From NCBI RefSeq assembly GCF_012979235.1, contig NZ_JAATWC010000001.1, positions 501,001 through 565,000 on the forward strand: 64,000 nucleotides of DNA, written 5' to 3'. Source of the DNA: Dissulfurirhabdus thermomarina. Its GTDB lineage: Bacteria > Desulfobacterota > Dissulfuribacteria > Dissulfuribacterales > Dissulfurirhabdaceae. Every line of letters starts with the position of its first letter. Position 1 is the first letter of the stretch. The notes under the pieces are model-generated. The model saw only the letters and a program-made list of their open reading frames with translations. It was not told the DNA's origin and made no database searches. Both the position numbers and the translations under genes were made by a program. Shown piece after piece: positions 49,121 through 57,231 of this stretch.

Positions 49121-50452
49121 ATGGAAGAGAAGGTCTGGGAATCGCTCAAGGAGGTCTGGCGGCAACGGGTATCGCCCAGCAGCTACGAGGTCTGGATCGC
49201 CCCCCTCACCTTTGCCGGGGCCGAGGGCGACACCCTCCTCGTCCAGTGCCCCAACCAGTTCTTCGCCTCCTGGATCCGCGAGCACTACCTGCCGCTCCTG
49301 AAGGACCACCTGGCGCAGGGCGGCCGACGATGGAACCTCCGCCTCTGCCCGGTGGAGGAGGAGCGGGAGGCGGCCCGCGGCCAGTTGCACCTGCCCCGGT
49401 TCTCCCCCACCGAGATCGCCCGCCCGGCCTTCTGTCAGCGGTTCACCTTCGAGGAGTTCGTGGTGGGGGCTTGCAACCGTTATGCCCACGCGGCCTGCTG
49501 GGCGGCGGCCAACGAGGAGCCCAACCACAGCCGGATCCTCTACGTCCACGCCCCGGCCGGCCTCGGCAAGAGCCATCTCATCCAGGCCCTCGGGCAGCGC
49601 TACCTCGAGCGCCGTCCCAAGGCCCGGGTCTGCTACCTCACCGCCAACGACTTCACCGCCCAGGTGGTGCGCGCCATCAAGAACGACGGTCTCGACGACT
49701 TCAAGCGGCGGTACCGGGAGTCCTGCGACGTCCTCATGCTGGAGGAGGCCCACTGCTTCGCCGGCCGGGAGCGGACCCAGAGCGAACTGGCCCTGGCCCT
49801 GGACATCCTCCTCGACGACGGCAAGACCGTGGTCTTCACCGGGAGCCAGCTGCCGCGGGAGATCCCCAAGGTGAACGACCAGCTGCGCTCCCGCCTGGCC
49901 GGGGGGCTCATCACCTCCATCAATCCCCCCGACACCCCCACGCGGCGGAAGATCATCCTCCGCAAGGCCGCCTCCCAGGGGGTGGACCTCGACCCGGGGG
50001 TGGTGGACTACCTGGCCCGTCACCTCCAGGGCGACATCCGCCAGATCGAGGGCGCCGTGGCCGGTCTCGTGGCGAAGTCCTCCCTGCTGCGCGAGCCCGT
50101 GAACATGGACCTGGCCAGGGACGTGGTGCGGGAGCTGGTCGGGGAGGCGCGGGAGATCACCCTGGAGGCCATCGGGGAGGTGATCTGCCGTTACTACCAG
50201 GTCAGCTGCGAGGACCTGCGGTCCCGCTCCCGGCGGCGGGCCGTCTCGTGGCCGCGCCAGGTGGCCATGTACCTGGCCCGCCGGTTCACCGAGGATTCCC
50301 TCGAGGCCATCGGCCGCCACTTCAACAGGGATCACGCCACGGTGCTCCACTCCGTAAAGCGCATCACCGCCCAGATCCAGGAGAAGGGCAAGCTCCGCCG
50401 CCAGGTGGAGTTCCTCACCGAGCAGCTCCAGTCGCGGCGCTGGAAGGCGTGA
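49121..50452 (+). CDS. dnaA: DnaA-family replication initiator with altered Walker B
   Basis: 443 residues with all DnaA domains: N-terminal VWESLKEVWRQRVSPSSYEVWI, AAA+ domain with Walker A APAGLGKSH (144-152), sensor 2 GDIRQIEGA (304-312) and DNA-binding helix DHATVLHSVKRI (404-415). Walker B reads VLMLEEAH (204-211), with E208-E209 where DD is usual, and sensor 1 reads FTGSQLP rather than TSD. ATG 49121 follows GAGGAG. Not beside dnaN or gyrB. It could be the only initiator or a divergent paralogue. Confidence 0.88.
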   Translation: MEEKVWESLKEVWRQRVSPSSYEVWIAPLTFAGAEGDTLLVQCPNQFFASWIREHYLPLLKDHLAQGGRRWNLRLCPVEEEREAARGQLHLPRFSPTEIARPAFCQRFTFEEFVVGACNRYAHAACWAAANEEPNHSRILYVHAPAGLGKSHLIQALGQRYLERRPKARVCYLTANDFTAQVVRAIKNDGLDDFKRRYRESCDVLMLEEAHCFAGRERTQSELALALDILLDDGKTVVFTGSQLPREIPKVNDQLRSRLAGGLITSINPPDTPTRRKIILRKAASQGVDLDPGVVDYLARHLQGDIRQIEGAVAGLVAKSSLLREPVNMDLARDVVRELVGEAREITLEAIGEVICRYYQVSCEDLRSRSRRRAVSWPRQVAMYLARRFTEDSLEAIGRHFNRDHATVLHSVKRITAQIQEKGKLRRQVEFLTEQLQSRRWKA

Positions 50453-51888
50453 AGGCCCAGGCGGGACCGGGAAGCGGGCCGGGGCGGCGGCACATCGGAC
50501 GCGCCCTCGTCCGCCGCCTCGGCGAGATCGTGGGGCCGGAGAACGTCAGCATCGACCCGGCGGATCTCGCCTGCTACGGCGCCGACGCCGGTTTCGTCAC
50601 CGGCCGGCCCGACGGGGTGGTGCTCCCCGCCACCACGGAGGAGACCGCCGCGGTGCTGTCGCTGGCCGCCGATGCGGGGCTCCCGGTGGTGCCCCGGGGC
50701 GCCGGGACGGGCACCGCGGGCGGTGCCGTCCCCACCCGGGGCGGGCTGGTGGTGGCCCTCACCCGGATGCACCGCATCCACGAGATCGACCGGCGGGACC
50801 TCGTCGGGGTGGTGGACCCCGGGGTGGTCACCGGCGACTTCCAGGCCGCGGCGGAGCGCGAGGGTCTCTTCTACCCCCCCGACCCCGCCAGCCTCGCCGT
50901 CTGCACCCTGGGCGGCAACGCCGCCACCGGGGCCGGGGGTGCCCGGGCGGTGAAGTACGGGGTCACCCGCGACTACGTCCTCGGCTGCGAGGTGGCGCTC
51001 CCGGACGGCCGCGTGGTCCAGCTCGGCGGCCGGACCGCCAAGGGCGTGGTGGGTCTCGACCTCACCCGGCTGCTCGTGGGGTCCGAGGGGACGCTCGGGA
51101 TCCTCACCCGCCTGGTGCTCCGGCTGGTCCCGATGCCCCCCGCGGTGGCGACCCTGGCGGGCGTCTTCCGGGCCCCGGCCGATGCCGCGGCCGCCGTGGG
51201 GGCGGTCTTCTCCGCGGGCCTGGTCCCGCGGTGCGCCGAGTTCCTGGACCGGATGAGCCTCGCCTGCATCGGCGGCGACCTCCCCTTCCCGGTTCCCGGA
51301 GATGCCGGGGCCCTGGTGCTCCTCGAGGTGGACGGGCCGCCGGCCCGGGTCCGGGAGGAGGCGGCGGAGGCGGCCGGGAGGTTCGAGGCGGCGGGGGCCC
51401 TCCGGGTCTTCCCGGCGGCGGAGCCCGGCGCGGCCGAGGCCCTCTGGGCGGCCCGCCGCGGGCTGTCTCCGGCCCTCAAGCGTCTCGGCAGGCCCCACAA
51501 GGTCAGCGAGGACGTCTGCGTCCCGCGGGGCCGGCTCGCCGACCTCGTGGCGGCGGTGGAGGAGATCGGCGGGCGGCACCGGGTGACGGTGCTCGTCTTC
51601 GGCCACGCCGGCGACGGCAACCTCCACGTGAACTTCCTCTTCGACCGGGAGGACCCGGGCGAGGCCGGCCGGGTGGAGGCCGCCGTGGCCGATCTCATGC
51701 GGCGGACCCTGGCCCTCGGCGGCACGATCTCCGGGGAACACGGCGTCGGGGCCGCCAAGCGGCCCTTCATCCGGTGGGAGACCGGGCCCGACGTCCTGGA
51801 CCTCATGCGCCGGGTGAAGTCGGTCTTCGACCCGCGGGGTCTCATGAACCCGGGGAAGGTCTTCCCCGACGATGCAGACGTCGGTTAA
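50449..51888 (+). CDS. FAD-binding glycolate / D-lactate oxidase subunit (GlcD type)
   Basis: 479 residues. The FAD (PCMH) domain has PRGAGTGTAGGAVP, CTLGGNAATGAGG and GSEGTLGI; the C-terminal cap ends with GHAGDGNLHVNF and SGEHGVGAAKR. GlcD proteins oxidise 2-hydroxy acids together with an Fe-S CCG subunit, a role the gene at 57197-58438 could fill. Starts at GTG 50449 on the dnaA stop (GTGA), an odd coupling. Confidence 0.92.
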   Translation: MKAQAGPGSGPGRRHIGRALVRRLGEIVGPENVSIDPADLACYGADAGFVTGRPDGVVLPATTEETAAVLSLAADAGLPVVPRGAGTGTAGGAVPTRGGLVVALTRMHRIHEIDRRDLVGVVDPGVVTGDFQAAAEREGLFYPPDPASLAVCTLGGNAATGAGGARAVKYGVTRDYVLGCEVALPDGRVVQLGGRTAKGVVGLDLTRLLVGSEGTLGILTRLVLRLVPMPPAVATLAGVFRAPADAAAAVGAVFSAGLVPRCAEFLDRMSLACIGGDLPFPVPGDAGALVLLEVDGPPARVREEAAEAAGRFEAAGALRVFPAAEPGAAEALWAARRGLSPALKRLGRPHKVSEDVCVPRGRLADLVAAVEEIGGRHRVTVLVFGHAGDGNLHVNFLFDREDPGEAGRVEAAVADLMRRTLALGGTISGEHGVGAAKRPFIRWETGPDVLDLMRRVKSVFDPRGLMNPGKVFPDDADVG

Positions 51889-51939
51889 GATGGACCCTCG
51901 AGGCGTGGGGCAGCGGCCCGGCGCCCGGAGGAGTTCGAC

Positions 51940-52629
51940 ATGAAGGTCAACGCCATCGTCGCCGCGGCCGGGGTGAGCCGCCGCATGGGCGCCGAGATGC
52001 CCAAGCAGTTCCTCGAGGTGGGGGGGCGGCCACTGCTGGCCTGGACCCTCGAGGCCTTGGCCAGCTGTCCCCTGGTGGAGGCCATGGTGGTGGTGGCGCC
52101 GCCGGGCGAGGAGGCCTCGGCCCAGGCCATCGTGGGCGGCTCCTCGGTGGCCCTCCCCGTGTGGGTGGTGGCGGGCGGCACCCGCCGGCAGGATTCGGTC
52201 CGGGCGGGGCTTTCGGCGGTGGGGCCGGAATGGGAGTGGGTGGCGGTGCACGACGCCGCCCGGCCCTTCGTGGCGGCCGCGGATATCGAGGCCACCTGTC
52301 TCCTCGCCCGGGAGGTGGGGGCCGCGGTGCTCGGGACGGCGGTCCACGACACGGTCAAGGAGGTGGACGAGGACGGCTTCGTGGTCCGGACCCTGGACCG
52401 ATCCCGGCTGCTCCTGGCCCAGACCCCCCAGGTCTGCCGGCGGGCGGACCTCGAGCGGGCCCTGGCCCGGGCGGAGGCCCAGGGCCTCGAGGCCACCGAC
52501 GAGGCCGCCCTCCTCGAGGCGGTGGGACAGCCCGTGGGGGTGGTCCTGGGGAGCCGCCGCAACTTCAAGATCACCACGCCGGACGACCTGGCGGTGGCCG
52601 AGGCCATGTTCGCCTGCCGGGCGGGCTAG
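51940..52629 (+). CDS. ispD: 2-C-methyl-D-erythritol 4-phosphate cytidylyltransferase
   Basis: MEP-pathway enzyme, 229 residues, with AAAGVSRRMGAEMPKQFLEV, GGTRRQDSVRAGL, VHDAARPF and the ending NFKITTPDDLAVAE. Directly before ispF, the usual pairing. Confidence 0.97.
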   Translation: MKVNAIVAAAGVSRRMGAEMPKQFLEVGGRPLLAWTLEALASCPLVEAMVVVAPPGEEASAQAIVGGSSVALPVWVVAGGTRRQDSVRAGLSAVGPEWEWVAVHDAARPFVAAADIEATCLLAREVGAAVLGTAVHDTVKEVDEDGFVVRTLDRSRLLLAQTPQVCRRADLERALARAEAQGLEATDEAALLEAVGQPVGVVLGSRRNFKITTPDDLAVAEAMFACRAG

Positions 52630-52641
52630 GGACGGCGGCCC

Positions 52642-53136
52642 GTGGCGCGGGGACTCCCCTTCCGGATCGGTTTCGGCTACGACGTCCACCGGCTGGTGCC
52701 GGGACGGCCGCTGGTGCTCGGCGGGGTGCGGATCCCGCACCCCACGGGGCTGCTCGGCCACTCCGACGCGGACGTCCTGGTCCACGCCCTCGCCGACGCG
52801 CTCCTCGGCGCCGCCGGGCTCGGGGACATCGGGCGGCACTTCCCCGATTCCGACCCCCGCTACAAGGACATGGCCGGCTTCGACCTCCTGGTGCAGGTGG
52901 TGGAGATGGTCAACGGGCGGGGGTGGGTCCTGGGCAACGCCGACCTCACCCTGGTGGCCGAGGCGCCCAAGGTGGCCCCCTTCATCGGGGCCATGACCGA
53001 GGAGTTGGCGGTGGCCTGCCGCTCCACGCCGGAGCGCATCAACGTCAAGGCCACCACCACCGAGGGCCTCGGCCCGGCGGGCAGGGGGGAGGGGATGGCG
53101 GCCTACGCGGTGGCGCTCATCGTCCCGGCGGGGTGA
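52642..53136 (+). CDS. ispF: 2-C-methyl-D-erythritol 2,4-cyclodiphosphate synthase
   Basis: MEP-pathway enzyme, 164 residues, with GFGYDVHRL, GHSDADVLVHALADALLG, FPDSDPRYK and the C-terminal KATTTEGLGPAGRGEG. GTG start at 52642. The last 20 bases overlap the convergent YkgJ-type gene. Confidence 0.97.
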   Translation: MARGLPFRIGFGYDVHRLVPGRPLVLGGVRIPHPTGLLGHSDADVLVHALADALLGAAGLGDIGRHFPDSDPRYKDMAGFDLLVQVVEMVNGRGWVLGNADLTLVAEAPKVAPFIGAMTEELAVACRSTPERINVKATTTEGLGPAGRGEGMAAYAVALIVPAG

Positions 53137-53938
53137 CGCCGTCCGGGTCGTCGGGTGCCCCCCGGCCGCAGGCCGCCCCGCAGGCCGCGCACCCGCCCTG
53201 GAAGAGCTTCTTCTTCACCCAGCGCATCCCGTGGCGCAGCAGGGCCTCTTCATCGCGGGCGATCTCTTCCAGGACCTCCGGGGGCTCCAGGTAGCGGTCG
53301 AGGCTCGGCCCTTCCAGGTACGAGGCCCGGAAGCCGTCCACGTCGTAGCAGCCGAGGTAGAAGATCTCGATCTGGTCGGCGTCCATGGCCCCGACGCCGA
53401 CCTCGGTCTTGGCCTGGAGGAGCTCCCCGAAGGCGTCGTTCATGGCGTTGTAGGGTCCGAGGCCCTCGTTCTCCTTCCACTCCCGGACACTCCAGCGGCG
53501 GTCCTCCCGGAAGCCCAGGCAGTCCGGCTCCCGGACCACGAAGTAGAATTCCTCCACGCCCTCCATCTCCTTGCTCCGCCGGGCCATCCGTGCCAGGGGG
53601 TAGGTCCGGCAGGCCGACGGGCGATCCTCGTACACGGTGCAGCCGGAGCCGGGGTCGAGGAAGGGGCACCGGAGGTCGGCCCCTTCCATCTTGAGGGTCA
53701 CCACGGGCAGACCGGAGCCCTGGCCCACGTGCACCGAGGTGTAACGGCGGAGGAACTCCCCGGAGGAAAGGCCGAGCCGGCGCTTGAGGCGCAGGATGTC
53801 GTAGGGCATGAGGACCAGGCTGAGGTCGTGGCAGCAGCGGGTGAAGCACTCGCAGCCGGGGTGGCAGGCGAAGACGAAGGTGTCGTCGTCGGTGAGGCGG
53901 CGGGAGTCGTCGATGTAGGCCTCGGGCTCGGGGCTCAT
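53117..53938 (-). CDS. YkgJ-type cysteine-cluster protein (copy 2)
   Basis: 273 residues, paralogous to 15521-16426. Both carry CHPGxxCFTRCC, then RCPFLDPGSGC and EDRPSACRTYPL, and a middle with EFYFVVREPDCLGF. This copy has an extra Cys-rich tail, GGCAACGAACG. Proposed metal-binding cluster, function unknown. It overlaps ispF. Confidence 0.8.
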   Translation of the reverse strand: MSPEPEAYIDDSRRLTDDDTFVFACHPGCECFTRCCHDLSLVLMPYDILRLKRRLGLSSGEFLRRYTSVHVGQGSGLPVVTLKMEGADLRCPFLDPGSGCTVYEDRPSACRTYPLARMARRSKEMEGVEEFYFVVREPDCLGFREDRRWSVREWKENEGLGPYNAMNDAFGELLQAKTEVGVGAMDADQIEIFYLGCYDVDGFRASYLEGPSLDRYLEPPEVLEEIARDEEALLRHGMRWVKKKLFQGGCAACGAACGRGAPDDPDGVTPPGR

Positions 53939-54299
53939 GGAGGTCCTCCTCTGGAACCGGGGTCTGGTCCTCAGCATGCTGGACCTATAAGAATACCACC
54001 GGCCCGGGGCGTCGGCAAAAGGGCGGGCGGCTTGACCGGCCGGAACGCTTCCCCGTATAGTGCAAAACCGGCTTGATCCTGGATCCGTGGCGGCCTTTGA
54101 CGGGCATCGGGCCGGGTCGCCCGGGACTTGAGATCCTGGGGGGTATGCGCCTTCCGGCGCATGCACCGCCGCCCTTCGGGGCGCCCGATAACGGGCCATC
54201 TGCGGCGTTGGCAATTTGCCGATATCGTTGACGCCGGGCATCCGGCTCGCCCTTGGATGCCCACAAATCCAGTTTGATTTCAAATGGTTATCGGAGGCC
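53939..54299. other. Non-coding interval with tandem perfect hairpins
   Basis: No gene. ATGCGCC (54145-54151) pairs with GGCGCAT (54156-54162) over TTCC, and CGCCC (54170-54174) pairs with GGGCG (54179-54183) over the stable tetraloop TTCG. No T-tract follows. An AT-richer segment with GGAGG leads into holA. A repeat or mRNA-stability element is possible. Confidence 0.5.
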
Positions 54300-55694
54300 A
54301 TGGCCAGGAAGACATCCTCAGAGGGCAGCCGCATCCAAGAGGCCGAGGCGGCCCTGGCGGAGGCCGCGGCAGGTCGGCCGGCCCCGGCCTACCTCTTCCT
54401 GGGCGAGCGGCCCCTGTGCCGGCCCTGGATCGACCGCCTCCTCGACCTCCTGGTGCCGGCGGCCGCCCGGGACTTCAACCTGGAGGTCTGCGACGGCGAG
54501 GGCCTGGCGGAGGGCACCCTGGTGGAACGGCTCGAGACCCGGCCCTTCTTCCCGGGCCGGAAGGTGGTTTGGGTCCGGGATGCGCCCTTCTTCCACTCGG
54601 CCGCCACGTTCCCCGCGCGGTGGCGCCAGGTGCGGGCCCTGGCGGCGAAGGGCGCCACGGAGGCGGCCATCCGCCGGGCCGCGCGTCTTGTGGCGGAGGC
54701 GAAGCTCTCCCCGGCCGAGGCGGCCCGGCTCCCCGCGGACCGGCTCGGGGAGGCCCTGGGGCTTGAGGGCGAGGCGGATCTCGCCGCCTGGTGCCGGGGC
54801 TTCCTGGAGCAGCGGGGAGAGGAGTTCCCGGAGACCGCCCCGGGGGCCGGGGCCGCCGACGGGCTCCTCCTCGACTGGCTCGCCCGCAGGGCCGATCCCG
54901 GCGCCGTGGTCCTCGTCCTGGAGGCCGAGGCCGTGGATCGGCGGGGGCGGTCCTTCCGGCGCTTCAAGACCCACGGCCGGGTGCTGGATCTCTCCCCGGA
55001 GGCCGACCGGGGGGGACGGGCGGAGGCGGCCGCCGCGGAGTTCGCCCGGCGCGTCCTCACCGAGGCCGGAAAGCGCATCGAGGCCGAGGCCCTCCGGGAC
55101 CTCCTCGCCAAGGTGGGCCCGGAGGACCGGGTGGCACTCCGGACCGAGCTCGAAAAGCTCTGCGCCGCCGCCGGCGGCCGCGGGACGGTCACCGCCGGGG
55201 ACGTGGCCGCCGCCGTGGTGCGGCACCGGGAGGAGGCCGTCTACGAGCTCACCGACGCGGTGGGGGCCGGTGACCCGGGACGCGTCTGCGTCACCCTGCA
55301 CCGGCTCCTCGCCCAGGGGGTGCACCCGCTGGCGGTGCTCCGGGCCGTGGCCAACTTCGTCCGGCGGATGGCCGTGGTACGGGCCGCCCTGGAGCGCACC
55401 GGGTCCCTCCGGCGCCTTTCGGGGCTCACCTACGCCCGCTTCCAGGCGGAGGTCCTGCCCGGTCTCCGGGAGGCCTGGGGGGAGCCGCTCCCCGGGCCGG
55501 TCCGGGGGCTCCACCCGTACGCCCTCTACAAGGTGGCCCTCCGGGCCCCGGCCTTCCCGCTGGCCCGGCTGTTGGGGGCGCTGGCGGGGATGGCCGAGGT
55601 GGACTTCGCCCTGAAGGGGGGCGGGCGGGGGGCCCCGGAGGTGGTGCTCGAGGCGCTCTTGCTGCGCCTTTGCCAAGGGAGGACGGCCGCATGA
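54300..55694 (+). CDS. holA: DNA polymerase III subunit delta, enlarged
   Basis: 464 residues against about 340 in most bacteria. The start AYLFLGERPLCRPW and ending helices GVHPLAVLRAVANFVRRM ... LYKVALRAPAF match HolA, the clamp-loader subunit that opens the beta clamp. The excess is an insertion of about 100 residues (about 105-205) rich in Ala, Glu and Arg, between the two halves of domain I. First gene of an operon: the HD gene starts on its stop (ATGA). Confidence 0.88.
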   Translation: MARKTSSEGSRIQEAEAALAEAAAGRPAPAYLFLGERPLCRPWIDRLLDLLVPAAARDFNLEVCDGEGLAEGTLVERLETRPFFPGRKVVWVRDAPFFHSAATFPARWRQVRALAAKGATEAAIRRAARLVAEAKLSPAEAARLPADRLGEALGLEGEADLAAWCRGFLEQRGEEFPETAPGAGAADGLLLDWLARRADPGAVVLVLEAEAVDRRGRSFRRFKTHGRVLDLSPEADRGGRAEAAAAEFARRVLTEAGKRIEAEALRDLLAKVGPEDRVALRTELEKLCAAAGGRGTVTAGDVAAAVVRHREEAVYELTDAVGAGDPGRVCVTLHRLLAQGVHPLAVLRAVANFVRRMAVVRAALERTGSLRRLSGLTYARFQAEVLPGLREAWGEPLPGPVRGLHPYALYKVALRAPAFPLARLLGALAGMAEVDFALKGGGRGAPEVVLEALLLRLCQGRTAA

Positions 55695-56323
55695 GCGGGG
55701 ACCCGGCGACGGGAGAGTGGCGGCGCCTGGCCCGCTTCCTCTTCGAGGGGGCCATGCTGAAGCGGACCTGGCGGACGGGGTACGCCTTCCTCGGCCAGGG
55801 GCGCGAGTCCGTGGCCGCCCACTCCTTCGGCATGGCGCTCATCGGCTGGATGCTCGCCCGGCGCCACGGCGGGGCCGACGCGGCGCGGGTGATCCAGCTC
55901 TGCCTCGTCCACGACCTCCCGGAGGCCCGGACCGGGGACGCCAACGCCGTCCACAAGCGTTACGTGACCCTGGACGAGGCGGCCGCGGTGGCCGACATGA
56001 CCCGGGATCTGCCCGGCGGCGGGGAGATCGCGGATCTGCTGGCGGAATGGCGGGCCGGGGAGACCGTGGAGGCCGCCCTGGCCCGGGACGCGGACCAGCT
56101 CGACATGCTCTTGTCCCTCAAGGTCCACCTCGATACCGGGAGCCCCGATGCGGGCCGCTGGATCCCCCACGTGCGGGCCCGGCTCCGCACCGAGACGGGG
56201 CGGGCGCTGGCCCGGGCCATCCTCGAGGAGAACTGGGCCAGCTGGTGGATGGAAGAACTCCTGGCAGGGGGCGCCGGCGGCGCATCGCCCCCGCCCGGGG
56301 ACGAATCGGGAGGTTCCGGATGA
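55691..56323 (+). CDS. HD-domain 5'-deoxynucleotidase-like protein
   Basis: 210 residues of the YfbR/HDDC2 type, with ESVAAHSFGMA, VHDLPEARTGD and the DADQLDMLL segment. It probably removes phosphate from deoxynucleoside monophosphates. Starts on the holA stop and ends on the next start. Confidence 0.88.
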   Translation: MSGDPATGEWRRLARFLFEGAMLKRTWRTGYAFLGQGRESVAAHSFGMALIGWMLARRHGGADAARVIQLCLVHDLPEARTGDANAVHKRYVTLDEAAAVADMTRDLPGGGEIADLLAEWRAGETVEAALARDADQLDMLLSLKVHLDTGSPDAGRWIPHVRARLRTETGRALARAILEENWASWWMEELLAGGAGGASPPPGDESGGSG

Positions 56324-57231
56324 AGACGAAGCGATGGATGGGGCTCTTGGCCGCCGCGGTCCTCGCGGGGGCCTGGCCCGCCTTGGGCCTGGCCGGGGCG
56401 GGTGACGTGACGCTGGCCTACACGGGAAACACCCTCGGGAAGCTGGACGCCTGCGCTACCTGAAAGGGCCGGAAAATCGGGGGAATGCCCCGCCGGGTCC
56501 GGTGGATCCGGGACATGAAGGCCCGCCAGCCCGGCCTCCTGCTGCTGGAGGCCGGGGACTTCCTCTTCGCCGACGAGCGGCCGGCGGACGAGGCCGCCCG
56601 GCGGCGCGCCGAGGCCCTGCTGGACCTCTACGCCGCCGCGGGCTACCGGGCCGCCGCCGTGGGGGCCCGGGATCTCTCCGCCGGGCCCGGGTTTTGCCTC
56701 GACGGGGCCCGGCGGCGCGGCCTCCGGTTGCTCTCGGCCAACCTCCGGGTCAAGGGGGCCGCCCCGGTGCCGGCCTGGACCCTCCTCGAGGCGGGCGGGG
56801 TCCGGGTGGGGGTGATCGGGGTCACCGGCACCTTCTACGGCGGGATCCGGCGCCGCGGCGACGTGGAGATCCTGGACCCCCGGCAGGTGCTCGCCCCCGT
56901 GGTGGCCGAGGTGCGCCGGAAGGCGGACCTCGTGGTGCTGCTCTCCAACCTCGGCGACACCGCCGACCGGGCCATCGTCCGGGCCGTTCCCGGGATCGAC
57001 CTGGTCATCGGCAGTGGGGCCGGCTCCCCCCGGGGCGGGCTCCCGGCCGAGGGGCGGACGGTGCTGCTCCGGACCCACCCCAGGGGGAAGTCCATCGGGG
57101 TCGCCCGGGTGCGCGTCCAGGGCGGATCCGTGCCGCCGGCGATCCAGAACCGCCTCGTGATGCTGACAGGCAACCTCCCCGAGGACCCGGAGGCCCGTGA
57201 ACGGGTCCGGGCGGCCCTCCACGGCCGCTAG
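56320..57231 (+). CDS. Probable selenoprotein: exported UshA-like domain with Cys-x-x-Sec
   Basis: One continuous frame of 303 residues broken only by TGA at 56461-56463 (codon 48). Read as Sec it gives C45-A-T-U48 in GNTLGKLDACATUKGRKIGG. Residues 1-27 form a signal peptide, so stopping at the TGA would leave 47 residues that are mostly signal. The rest resembles the 5'-nucleotidase/UshA metallophosphatase fold, but the usual metal motifs look lost: N37 in place of the first Asp-x-His, LLSNLG (207-212) for NHE/SHLG and IGSGAG (230-235) for GGHxH. I infer a periplasmic thiol/selenol redox or binding protein. ATG 56320 follows GGGAGG and overlaps the HD stop. A hairpin after the TGA (56469-56496) fits a SECIS. 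Confidence 0.8.
56461..56496 (+). promoter_or_regulatory. Candidate SECIS element after in-frame TGA
   Basis: Upper stem CGGGG (56478-56482) / CCCCG (56488-56492) of five pairs with apical loop GAATG, lower stem CCGG (56469-56472) / CCGG (56493-56496), and a 5' bulge AAAAT. The loop begins with G and lies 19 bases after the TGA. Bacterial SECIS elements need a short G-starting loop about 16-37 bases after the UGA. Confidence 0.7.

Noticed and set aside
56485-57231. Independent gene starting at ATG 56485 after the TGA
   Set aside because: No ribosome site of its own, and the conserved N-terminal block plus signal peptide lie before the TGA in the same frame.
56320-57231. Pseudogene with a nonsense mutation
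   Set aside because: Possible, but tRNA-Sec, the C-x-x-U context, the SECIS-like hairpin and the intact downstream frame favour selenocysteine.
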